Positions 1 through 6,027 of a DNA stretch of 15,364 bases are shown in pieces. Positions within the stretch are counted from its first letter, which is position 1. Each line of letters opens with the position of its first letter. Origin of the DNA: Bacillota bacterium (GTDB lineage Bacteria > Bacillota > Dethiobacteria > Dethiobacterales > Dethiobacteraceae); NCBI GenBank assembly GCA_012841735.1, contig DUUE01000237.1, forward strand, positions 1 through 15,364. The letters are read 5' to 3'. The notes beneath the pieces were generated by a model. That model saw only the letters and a program-made list of their open reading frames with translations. It ran no database searches and was not told the origin of the DNA. The position numbers were made by a program, and so were the translations under genes.

Positions 1-582
1 GCCGCTGATAAGTGAAGGGATAATACCGTCCCAGTTGGTATTGACCAGCTCTACGGCAAAACCCGCCTCAGCAGCGATAGCCCTGATCAGGTCCATGTCA
101 AAACCTGCAGGTTCCCCGGACGGGCTGATAAATTCAAACGGTGCATATGCCATGTCCGAGGCGACTTTATAAGTTTTGTTCAAACGGTTGTCACTTTCCG
201 GTACTACAAAATCTGTGCCGTCACCAAAATACTTGTTAAAGATTTTGTCATAAACACCGTTGGCTTTGATTTTGGCCAGTCCTTCATTTACCAGTTCATG
301 CAGGTCCGTATCTTCTTTGCGCATGGCGATACCATAAAATTCTTTTTCGAACTCGTCATCATGAAAGGATCTTAATTTGGAGTCCGGGTTATTCTTGATA
401 TACTCCAGGATAACCGGTGAATCACCAACAACGGCATCAATACCGCCGTTTTCCAGCTCCAGCAATGCTGTTGGCATGATTTCAAAACGCTTGACTTCAC
501 TTTTAGTTTCCTTGCCGCAGCCGGCAAGGGCAATGATAAAAGCAATGCTGAGTAAAATCAGAACAGATTTACGCGTTTTCAA
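1..582 (-). CDS. Amino-acid ABC transporter substrate-binding lipoprotein with truncated first domain (partial)
   Basis: Partial gene that runs off the left edge; 194 codons are visible. I chose the TTG at 582 because a GGGGGG run lies about 11 bases upstream and it gives a clean lipoprotein signal: basic MKTRK, a hydrophobic core, and lipobox LAGC with Cys22. Residues 30-120 match the second lobe of family 3 solute-binding proteins (VKRFEIMPTALLEL, GGIDAVVGDSP, YGIAMRKEDTDLHEL, GVYDKIFNKYFG). Residues 137-194 then match the beginning of another such protein (YKVASDMAYAPFEF, GFDMDLIRAIA, NWDGIIPSL). The signal peptide is thus joined directly to the middle of one domain, and a second domain starts afterwards. 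The likely role is extracytoplasmic binding of an amino acid. The reading frame is open throughout, so it may be a functional rearranged protein rather than a dead gene. No transporter permease or ATPase gene is visible. Confidence 0.85.
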   Translation of the reverse strand, partial: MKTRKSVLILLSIAFIIALAGCGKETKSEVKRFEIMPTALLELENGGIDAVVGDSPVILEYIKNNPDSKLRSFHDDEFEKEFYGIAMRKEDTDLHELVNEGLAKIKANGVYDKIFNKYFGDGTDFVVPESDNRLNKTYKVASDMAYAPFEFISPSGEPAGFDMDLIRAIAAEAGFAVELVNTNWDGIIPSLISG

Positions 583-647
583 TTTTTCTGAAACCCCCCT
601 GTAATAAAAATGTAATATTCATTTTGAATTCGCTGCCCCGGCGGCTA

Positions 648-664
648 TTCCTGCCTGGCAGGAA
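648..664. repeat. 17-bp palindrome in the 605-679 intergenic gap
   Basis: TTCCTGCC-T-GGCAGGAA is a perfect 8-bp inverted repeat around one base. It sits 66 bp upstream of the binding-lipoprotein start and just downstream of the 680-1075 gene. No T-run follows it on either strand (A's follow on plus, and the T's precede it on minus), so it does not look like an intrinsic terminator. A repressor operator for the lipoprotein gene is one possibility, but this is inference. Confidence 0.4.
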
Positions 665-679
665 AAAATCCGTGCACCA

Positions 680-1075
680 TCAGGAGAGATGGAAAAAACC
701 GAGCGCTGAAACCCGCTGATACTCCTCGGCGAAGATATCCGCCAGGTCCATCTCCAGCAGGTGGCACAGGGCTGTCAGGTAAAAAAGGTGGTTGCCCAGT
801 TCTTCCGACAGGATCTCCCTGCAATGCTCACACAACTGGCCGTGCACATGAGTCTGCATATAATCTTTGCAATTTTGGAGATCAATTTCAGGAGGGCATA
901 CCTGCCGGGATGCGGAAATTGAGATGCAGCCGCATCCTGTCACAGACTTGGCAATGGCACGGTTGACTCTGCCGCCCGATTCCTGGAATTTGGTCAGGCT
1001 GTCCAGGATACTGCGGTGACGCAGCAGCAACTCGGAAACTTTATCCTGAAACTGGCTGATAACTTCTTTTTTCAC
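680..1075 (-). CDS. Small cysteine-rich MazG-like helical protein, function unknown
   Basis: This encodes 131 residues from a GTG start at 1075. The start is supported by the GGAGGAGGG ribosome binding site about 7 bases upstream and a good sigma-A promoter at 1117-1146. The N-terminal half is helical (EVISQFQDKVSELLLRHRSI). It is followed by a CGC motif (Cys48, Cys50), Cys60, Cys69 and a CEHC pair (Cys82, Cys85), which could bind zinc or an iron-sulfur cluster. The C-terminal EELGNHLFYLTALCHLLEMD resembles the EELGD...L helix of MazG-like nucleotide pyrophosphohydrolases, but the full acidic metal site is not visible. I have seen similar uncharacterised proteins in Clostridia but cannot assign a function. 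It is divergently oriented from the two-component locus. Confidence 0.75.
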   Translation of the reverse strand: MKKEVISQFQDKVSELLLRHRSILDSLTKFQESGGRVNRAIAKSVTGCGCISISASRQVCPPEIDLQNCKDYMQTHVHGQLCEHCREILSEELGNHLFYLTALCHLLEMDLADIFAEEYQRVSALGFFHLS

Positions 1076-1116
1076 AGCTTTGCCCTCCTCCTGCGTGATA
1101 CCACCATTTTCTTTTC

Positions 1117-1146
1117 ATTATACTTTTATTGGCAAATTGTTGTCAA
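1117..1146 (-). promoter_or_regulatory. Sigma-A promoter of the 680-1075 gene
   Basis: On the minus strand, TTGACA (1146-1141), an 18-base spacer and TATAAT (1122-1117) lie about 42 bases before the GTG start. Both hexamers are perfect consensus. Confidence 0.8.
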
Positions 1147-1250
1147 TGTATGGGGGGCGCATCCACTGTCCCCTCCGGCCGGAATTACTGTTATCTGCCG
1201 GGTGTTTGTTCAATCTTTCCTGCCTTTTGTTCTTCCTTTACCCGGCTACT

Positions 1251-1327
1251 TTGTTAACATCAGTTAACATTTTAGCAACATATTTTAATACTTTGGCATA
1301 AGCGGAGCAATAAACAGCAGGTATAAT
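1251..1327 (+). promoter_or_regulatory. Promoter/operator of the two-component locus
   Basis: TTAACAT occurs at 1254-1260 and 1264-1270, and GCAACAT at 1275-1281, so AACA recurs with 10- and 11-bp steps. This resembles the direct-repeat sites bound by OmpR/PhoP-type regulators. It is followed by GGCATAAGCGGAGCAATA (1295-1312) and TATAAT (1322-1327). No -35 hexamer lies at the expected place (TAAGCG), which suggests an activator-dependent promoter. The same arrangement, without gaps, occurs at 3813-3889 ahead of the FIVAR gene. PhoP-like autoregulation is inference. Confidence 0.6.
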
Positions 1328-1665
1328 CAAAGGGCAAGGGAGGCAGAACGGCGTCCCTGAAGATGGCAGGGCTTCGGGGATTGCTTCCTCCCGGAATCGG
1401 ATCTGCTCAGGGCGCCTTTCTTGGCCGGCTGCCAGCATTCTTCCAGGTGGGGCGCAAATAACCAGTGGCCGGCCTGGCAGACAGTACAGGTTCTGAGGTT
1501 ATTGCAGGGCACGAAGCTGGCAGCGGCAATTTCTATACTTGACTAAATCAGGCACCTGTGTCTTGGCAGGCGAAGACGGTAAAGAGCTGGGAAGCTGCTA
1601 CTTCTCAGCTTTTTCTGGTTGTCCTGCTTTCCGGGTTAAAACCATAGGAATAAATTGGAAGTTTA
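1328..1665. other. Unexplained segment between promoter and truncated response regulator
   Basis: No convincing gene is seen on either strand in these 338 bases. It lies exactly where a leader and the first 55-60 codons of the response regulator would be expected. Reading all three plus frames gives no receiver-domain N-terminus. CTGCCAG (1429-1435) can pair with CTGGCAG at 1474-1480, or, as part of GCTGCCAGC (1428-1436), with GCTGGCAGC at 1516-1524, so alternative folds are possible. A terminator-like hairpin lies at 1585-1614. A minus-strand reading frame from 1512 has a CTVC...HLEEC pattern but no ribosome binding site. Confidence 0.5.
1585..1614 (+). terminator. Intrinsic terminator-like hairpin upstream of the response regulator
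   Basis: AGCTGGGAAG (1585-1594) pairs with CTTCTCAGCT (1601-1610): 10 pairs with one G-U, a 6-base loop, and a T-run at 1610-1614. It lies between the promoter at 1322 and the regulator, so it may terminate a short leader RNA of about 280 bases or act as an attenuator. Confidence 0.5.
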
Positions 1666-2199
1666 TTGCTGCACGGTCTTGCTCTCTGCCGCGAACTGAG
1701 GGATATACGCATGATTCCCATTATCATGCTTACAGCCAAAGGCGATGAGGCGGACCGTGTGCTGGGGTTGGAAATGGGGGCAGATGACTACGTTTCCAAA
1801 CCTTTCAGTCCCAGAGAACTGGTTGCCAGGATTAAAGCGGTGTTGCGCCGTACCCAAATGGGAGATGCGACGGCCAGCAGGAAATTGAAATACCAGGGGC
1901 TGGAAATACAGACCGAGACGAGAAGACTGCTGGTGAATGGTGAGGATAAAGAGGTTACTCCCAAAGAATTTGATTTGCTGTGCCACCTGGCCCAGCACCC
2001 GCGCAGGGTTTTCACCAGGGACGAACTGCTGGCCACTGTCTGGGGATATGATTACTTTGGTGATCAGCGGACGGTAGATGTACATATCCGCAGGTTGAGG
2101 ACAAAGCTGGCACCCCTTGCTCATGAATATCTGACGACCGTCTGGGGTGTCGGATACCAGTTTACGCCTCCGGTTAAGGAGGAGGACGATACCCGGTGA
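1666..2199 (+). pseudogene. OmpR/PhoP-family response regulator lacking the N-terminal half of its receiver
   Basis: The visible 177 residues begin around receiver helix 3 (GLALCRELRD), continue through MIPIIMLTAKGDEAD (conserved Thr), GLEMGADDYVSKPFSPREL (conserved Lys) and linker KAVLRR, then a complete winged-helix DNA-binding domain at about residues 75-170 (EVTPKEFDLLCHLAQH, RRVFTRDELLATVWGYD, RTVDVHIRRLRTKL, TVWGVGYQF). Missing are the acidic pair and the phospho-acceptor Asp, roughly the first 55-60 residues. A stop at 1651 closes the frame, and no start has a good ribosome binding site (TTG at 1666 has only a weak GGAAG). Homology seems to end near 1672. The downstream kinase overlaps by 4 bp, so this was a normal operon. 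It may be a broken gene, or a truncated regulator that still binds DNA without phosphorylation. An assembly join is also possible. Confidence 0.75.
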
Positions 2200-3779
2200 A
2201 AAGATATGTGAAACAGGCCGGAGCAAAAATCCGGCCCGTGGTGCGTTCTTTACCCGGGTTTGGGTGCAGGGCGGGGCGCAGGATAAAGCGCCTTGTGTGG
2301 GAACAATTCAATAAAAATATTTATACAAGAATATTATTTACCAACGTGACAACCTTTGTCCTGGTGCTGGCTGCCCTGCCCGCTCTTTCCAACTTTGCTG
2401 TAAAACAGGCAACTTATGACCGGATTCAGCAGGAACTGCTGCGCAAAGCCAAACGGGTCAATTATGCTCTGCTGCGGCAGCCTGACCGGGAACAGGGCGC
2501 CTCCCCTGCCGGGCAGCCGGAAGGTCCTGCGCGGGACAGGCAGGAAGCCCTGAAGCTCCTGGCTGAAATTTTTGATACCAAGATCACAGTTTTTGACACA
2601 GAAGGGAACATAACAGGCACATCGGCTGAACAGGAGTTGGTGCCGGGAAGCAAAGTGGACGGAAAATATGTGAAGATAATCAGCGGTGGTGGGACTGATT
2701 TTTTACGGGCCGTGGACGAAGAAACGGGCCGGCAGGTTTTTGCGGTAACCATTCCAATGGGCAGCAGCACAGACGAAATAAAAAACGGGATTTTGCTGGA
2801 GGCCATGCCTGCCAATCTGGACCTGGCCCTGAATAAAAACAGGTTGCATCTTGTTCTTGGCGGCCTTGTTGCCCTTGTTGTTATTATTTTTATTTCCGTT
2901 TCCCTGGCATTGCATATTTCCCGTCCCATTTCCAGGCTGGCCACCACTGTGAGTGAGATCAGCAGGGGAAGTTTTGTCTTAAGCGCTGATGACCAGCCCC
3001 TGGACGAAATAAGCGTTCTTACCGGCCAACTTAATAAACTGGCACTTAGCATGCAGGAAATACAGGCGGAAAGCAGCCGCCTGGAGTCGGAAAGAGCCAG
3101 GCTGTTTGCGGAGACGTCGCACGAACTGCGTACTCCCCTGACCGCGATCCAGGGTTTTGTTGAAGCTTTGCGCGACGGGATGGTGCAGGACGAGGCCCTC
3201 ATCAAGAGGTATTTGGATACAATCTATACCCAGACAGTTCATATAACCAGGCTGGTGGATGATATCATGATTTTGAGCCGCCTGGAAAGCGGCAATATTA
3301 CCGTGCAAAAGCTGCCCCTTGACCTGACGACCCTGGTAAAAGGCGTGGTTACATCCATGGAGGCCATGGCAGCCGGCAGAAATAACTCCGTTCTGGTGGA
3401 GAAGGAAACGGACAATGCCATTGTACTGGGCGATGTAGACAGGATGGAGCAGATTATCAGGAACCTGCTGAAGAATGCTATCATGGCGACTGAAGACGGG
3501 AACATAAAGGTAAGTGTAGAGGCGGAAAGAGATGAAGTTGTCCTGACGATTAAAGATGATGGCATCGGCATTCCACCTGCTGACCTGCCGCATATCTGGG
3601 ACAGGTTCTACCGGGCGCAGAACCAGCGTGATTATAACATGCAGGAAAAAGGCAGCGGCCTGGGGCTTGTTATTGTAAAAAAACTGGTCCAGCTGCAGGA
3701 TGGCAGGATTGATGTGGCGAGCAAGTTGGGAAAAGGAACCACTTTCAGTATCAGTTTTCCGTTATTCAAAAGGAAATGA
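2196..3779 (+). CDS. Membrane sensor histidine kinase, PhoR/ResE-like
   Basis: This encodes 527 residues from a GTG that overlaps the regulator stop (GTGA), with AAGGAGGAGG about 9 bases upstream. A basic N-terminal extension of about 41 residues is followed by TM1 (about 45-68), an extracytoplasmic sensor of about 145 residues, TM2 (about 217-239) and HAMP (about 240-290). Next come a HisKA domain with the phospho-acceptor His309 (SHELRTPLTAIQGF) and a HATPase domain with N box (RNLLKNAI, Asn427), G1 (DDGIGIP, Asp455), F box (DRFYRA) and G2 (GSGLGL, 486-491). All catalytic motifs are intact, so it should autophosphorylate in response to an unknown envelope signal and pass phosphate to an OmpR-type regulator. 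Its cognate regulator just upstream lacks the phospho-acceptor domain half. The 41-residue N-terminal extension before TM1 looks long for the family. Confidence 0.93.
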   Translation: MKRYVKQAGAKIRPVVRSLPGFGCRAGRRIKRLVWEQFNKNIYTRILFTNVTTFVLVLAALPALSNFAVKQATYDRIQQELLRKAKRVNYALLRQPDREQGASPAGQPEGPARDRQEALKLLAEIFDTKITVFDTEGNITGTSAEQELVPGSKVDGKYVKIISGGGTDFLRAVDEETGRQVFAVTIPMGSSTDEIKNGILLEAMPANLDLALNKNRLHLVLGGLVALVVIIFISVSLALHISRPISRLATTVSEISRGSFVLSADDQPLDEISVLTGQLNKLALSMQEIQAESSRLESERARLFAETSHELRTPLTAIQGFVEALRDGMVQDEALIKRYLDTIYTQTVHITRLVDDIMILSRLESGNITVQKLPLDLTTLVKGVVTSMEAMAAGRNNSVLVEKETDNAIVLGDVDRMEQIIRNLLKNAIMATEDGNIKVSVEAERDEVVLTIKDDGIGIPPADLPHIWDRFYRAQNQRDYNMQEKGSGLGLVIVKKLVQLQDGRIDVASKLGKGTTFSISFPLFKRK

Positions 3780-3787
3780 GCAGCTGC

Positions 3788-3815
3788 CCCGGGTAAAAAC
3801 CCGGGTTTTCTTTTT
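3788..3815 (+). terminator. Terminator of the two-component operon
   Basis: CCCGGGT (3788-3794) pairs with ACCCGGG (3799-3805) around an AAAA loop, followed by TTTTCTTTTT. It is nine bases after the kinase stop codon. Confidence 0.9.
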
Positions 3816-3889
3816 GTAACAATTAGTAACATTTTGCTTAAACAATTTTAATTGCCGGCAAAAGCGGGGCAATATCTCCCCTTTATACT
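3813..3889 (+). promoter_or_regulatory. Promoter/operator of the FIVAR-repeat protein gene
   Basis: GTAACA occurs at 3816-3821 and 3826-3831 with a related TAAACA at 3839-3844, then GGCAAAAGCGGGGCAATA (3857-3874) and TATACT (3884-3889). It aligns without gaps (offset 2562) to 1251-1327: 16 of 18 bases match in the GGCA...AATA block, and the distance from AACAT to the -10 is 56 bp in both. No consensus -35 is present, which suggests the same activator controls both. Confidence 0.6.
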
Positions 3890-3916
3890 TAAAGGCGCAG
3901 GCGGTTTAAGTTGTGC

Positions 3917-3935
3917 GGGAGGTGGTTTTATGTAG
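3917..3935 (+). promoter_or_regulatory. Start-stop minimal ORF with strong ribosome binding site in the leader
   Basis: GGGAGGTGG (3917-3925) stands at ideal distance before ATG (3930-3932), which is directly followed by TAG (3933-3935). It lies about 35-40 bases after the predicted transcription start and 74 bases before the true start of the FIVAR gene. Whether ribosomes initiate there is unknown. Confidence 0.4.
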
Positions 3936-4008
3936 AGAACGGAAAATAGATGGTGACCAACATCAGTAGTGGCCGGCGTGTTGTAAATCTGATGCAGGAG
4001 AGAAGCAC

Positions 4009-5007
4009 ATGTATAGGGAAAAAAGAAAAATTGCAAAGCTTGTTGTGGGATGTGCGGTTGCAGCATTGATGCTCTTTGTCACCGTGGTGCCCGCAAGTGC
4101 TGCGGGTAAGCATTTTCCGGGTAAGCATTACCTGCAAAGGTCATACAACGGCAAATATGTCAAAGCGTATATAACAGCATTTACAGCGAGAGCTAAAAGA
4201 GATGGAGCTTTTAAATGTAATTGGCAAAAGAAAGATCCTGTAGACAAAAAAGGGCCGCAAACAGAAGCGGAGACAGTTGACAAGAGCGGCCTGGCGGCGG
4301 CCATAGAAGCCGCTGCCGGACTAAAAGCGGAGGACTACACGAATGCATCCTGGGCCATGCTGGCAGAGGCCTTGTCAGCCGCAGAGACGGTCATGGCAGA
4401 TGAGCAGGCCACCCGGGAAGCGGTAGACGAAGCACTGGCGAAACTGAACGCAGCAGTGGAAGCGCTGGTTGCAGCGGAGACAGTTGACAAGAGCGGCCTG
4501 GCGGCGGCCATAGAAGCCGCTGCCGGACTAAAAGCGGAGGATTACACGAATGCATCCTGGGCCATGCTGGCAGAGGTCTTGGCAGCCGCAGAGACGGTCA
4601 TGGCAGATGAGCAGGCCACCCGGGAAGCGGTAGACGAAGCACTGGCGAAACTGAACGCAGCAGTGGAAGCCCTGGTTGCAGCGGAGGCAGTTGACAAGAG
4701 CGGCCTGGCGGCGGCCATAGAAGCCGCTGCTAAATTGAATGCGGCAGACTACACGGAAAAATCCTGGAGCAAACTGGAGAAAGCTCGCACTGACGCAGTA
4801 AAGGTGATGGCCGATGACCAGGCAACCCAGAAACAAGTGGATAAAGCCCTGTTAAAGCTAAATAAAGCAATTGATGCCTTGGAAGAAGTAAAGGAAGAGC
4901 AAGATACACGGCTTGAAATCTATCAAAAACTCCTTGTTGCCTTTGCAAAGATGCAAGACAGTTACAACAGGCTGCTTGACATGTTTGACCGCATTTTTGG
5001 CAAATAA
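4009..5007 (+). CDS. Secreted protein with three FIVAR-like helical repeats
   Basis: This encodes 332 residues from an ATG with AGGAG 8 bases upstream. The N-terminus is a Sec signal peptide: basic MYREKRKIAK, a hydrophobic core, and a probable cleavage site after ASA near residue 31. A basic segment (about 32-85) is followed by three consecutive 69-residue repeats (residues 88-294). Each has the pattern VDKSGLAAAIEAA...DYTxxSWxxL...VMADxQAT...VDxALxKLNxAxxAL, which matches FIVAR/sugar-binding-type repeats (PF07554) of Gram-positive surface proteins. The C-terminus is helical (YQKLLVAFAKMQDSYNRLLD) with no LPXTG anchor, cysteine lipobox or C-terminal membrane segment, so it is probably released or loosely wall-associated. 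The leader is about 115 bases. Its promoter matches that of the two-component locus, so envelope-stress or nutrient control by that system is a reasonable inference. Confidence 0.8.
   Translation: MYREKRKIAKLVVGCAVAALMLFVTVVPASAAGKHFPGKHYLQRSYNGKYVKAYITAFTARAKRDGAFKCNWQKKDPVDKKGPQTEAETVDKSGLAAAIEAAAGLKAEDYTNASWAMLAEALSAAETVMADEQATREAVDEALAKLNAAVEALVAAETVDKSGLAAAIEAAAGLKAEDYTNASWAMLAEVLAAAETVMADEQATREAVDEALAKLNAAVEALVAAEAVDKSGLAAAIEAAAKLNAADYTEKSWSKLEKARTDAVKVMADDQATQKQVDKALLKLNKAIDALEEVKEEQDTRLEIYQKLLVAFAKMQDSYNRLLDMFDRIFGK
4270..4890 (+). repeat. Three tandem 207-bp coding repeats
   Basis: The units are 4270-4476, 4477-4683 and 4684-4890. The first two differ at about four positions by eye (Asp codon C/T, Ala/Val, Ser/Ala, Ala codon G/C). 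The third shares about the first 45 bases almost exactly and then diverges. This indicates a recent duplication or gene conversion, and repeat number may vary between strains. Confidence 0.9.
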
Positions 5008-5269
5008 GCGGACAAGCTGCCGCAGGTGCCGTATGGCGGACTGCGGCAGCTTGCTGCCTGTTGGTTCCCCGTACAAGGCAATACCCCCGTCAGTTTTTGC
5101 CCTTTCATCCTACCGGGCAAATACGGTAGGATTTCAGTGAGCTGAAAGCCGCCGGTAAAACAGCCGGCCTGTGCCCGGCTAAAATAAAAAACCGGGGCCA
5201 CAGGGGCCGGCAACTTGAAAACAGGTTGACAACAGGGCTAAAGACTGGCAAAAAAGTCTGCACTCGGTG
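5008..5269. other. Gene-free region with a cluster of inverted repeats
   Basis: The inverted repeats are as follows. CAAGCTGCCGCAG (5013-5025) pairs perfectly with 5041-5053 over 13 bp. ATCCTACCG (5107-5115) pairs with CGGTAGGAT (5124-5132). AGCCG (5162-5166) pairs with CGGCT (5176-5180). CCGGGGCC (5192-5199) pairs imperfectly with GGCCGG (5205-5210). None has a U-tract on the plus strand; the last is followed by TTTTTTATTTT on the minus strand. The first probably ends or stabilises the FIVAR transcript. No gene or known riboswitch is recognised. Confidence 0.55.
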
Positions 5270-5298
5270 TTGACAGCAGCTAATAACTGTGATACAAT
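5270..5298 (+). promoter_or_regulatory. Sigma-A promoter P1 of carD
   Basis: TTGACA (5270-5275), a 17-base spacer and TACAAT (5293-5298). Confidence 0.8.
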
Positions 5299-5305
5299 AC
5301 GCTAT

Positions 5306-5334
5306 TTGACAAATTAGCGGGGTTGTGGTAAAAT
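5306..5334 (+). promoter_or_regulatory. Sigma-A promoter P2 of carD
   Basis: TTGACA (5306-5311), a 17-base spacer and TAAAAT (5329-5334), 36 bp downstream of P1. The transcript would have a very short leader of about 20 bases before the ATG at 5362. Confidence 0.75.
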
Positions 5335-5361
5335 TTTATACATGATCTGGGGGGGTTGCCG

Positions 5362-5844
5362 ATGGACTTTAATGTTGGCGATAAGGTTGTATATCCCATG
5401 CATGGAGCCGGCGTAATTGAAGCAATAGAGGAAAAAGAAATCCTGGGCGAGCGCAAGAAATATTATATTATGAACATTCCTATCGGGGATATGAAAGTGA
5501 TGATTCCCCTGGATAATGTTGATCAGATAGGTTTGCGTGAGGTTATTGACCGTGACGGCGTCCAGCAGGTATTTTCCATTCTGAAAGCAAATCACAGCAA
5601 AATGTCTTCCAACTGGAACCGCCGTTACAGGGCAAATCTCGATAAAATTAAAAGCGGGGATATTTTTCAGGTGGCTGAAGTTGTACGCAACCTGATGTAT
5701 CGTGAGAAGGAAAAAGGTCTTTCCACCGGTGAGCGCAAAATGCTTGACAGTGCGCGGCAGATACTGATTTCCGAATTGGTTCTTGCCCAGGAAACTACGG
5801 CTGAAGATGTGGATAAGATCATTAGTCGATTCTTTAACGGGTAA
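5362..5844 (+). CDS. carD: CarD/CdnL-family RNA polymerase-binding transcription factor
   Basis: This encodes 160 residues. I chose ATG 5362 over the TTG at 5356 because the seven-G ribosome binding site (5349-5355) is 6 bases from the ATG but abuts the TTG. The N-terminal RNA polymerase-interaction (Tudor-like) domain covers about residues 1-60 (FNVGDKVVYPMHGAGVIEAI, YYIMNIPIGDMKVMIPLDN). The rest is the helical C-terminal domain (SSNWNRRYRANLDKIKSGD, LMYREKEKGLSTGERKML). CarD proteins bind the polymerase beta subunit and stabilise open promoter complexes, especially for stable RNA. The length is normal for the family. It precedes yacL and ispD in many Firmicutes, which fits this context. 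It is transcribed from two tandem promoters and ends at a hairpin, so it is probably monocistronic. Confidence 0.93.
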   Translation: MDFNVGDKVVYPMHGAGVIEAIEEKEILGERKKYYIMNIPIGDMKVMIPLDNVDQIGLREVIDRDGVQQVFSILKANHSKMSSNWNRRYRANLDKIKSGDIFQVAEVVRNLMYREKEKGLSTGERKMLDSARQILISELVLAQETTAEDVDKIISRFFNG

Positions 5845-5858
5845 TCTTTTTTTGTTGT

Positions 5859-5886
5859 GGCATCATAGTAATATGATGCCTTTCTT
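5859..5886 (+). terminator. Terminator after carD
   Basis: GGCATCATA (5859-5867) pairs with TATGATGCC (5872-5880) around GTAA, followed by TTTCTT. Confidence 0.75.
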
Positions 5887-5965
5887 GCTATAAAAAGAAA
5901 GGCAGGTAACACTTTCGGCAAAAGTTAACAAAACAAAAACAAAACAGTCAGATGTATCAATATCC

Positions 5966-5995
5966 TTGAAGATGGCAAAAGCTATACGTTATAAT
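5966..5995 (+). promoter_or_regulatory. Promoter of the yacL-ispDF operon
   Basis: TTGAAG (5966-5971), an 18-base spacer and TATAAT (5990-5995). The start codon follows about 33 bases later. Confidence 0.6.
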
Positions 5996-6027
5996 TTACT
6001 TGCCAGGGATGAAAGGGGGTGCATGCT

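Noticed and set aside
1327..1512. Minus-strand frame with CTVC...HLEEC pattern, possible small zinc protein
   Set aside because: No ribosome binding site near the GTG, low-complexity end, and it lies in the unexplained segment; not enough to call a gene.
1539..1748. Plus-strand frame that could have held the missing receiver N-terminus
   Set aside because: Its residues show no receiver motifs (no acidic pair or phospho-acceptor context), and it runs out of frame through the regulator.
5134..5220. Cyclic-di-GMP-type riboswitch in the region before carD
   Set aside because: GC-rich repeats gave a superficial resemblance, but no conserved aptamer core was found.
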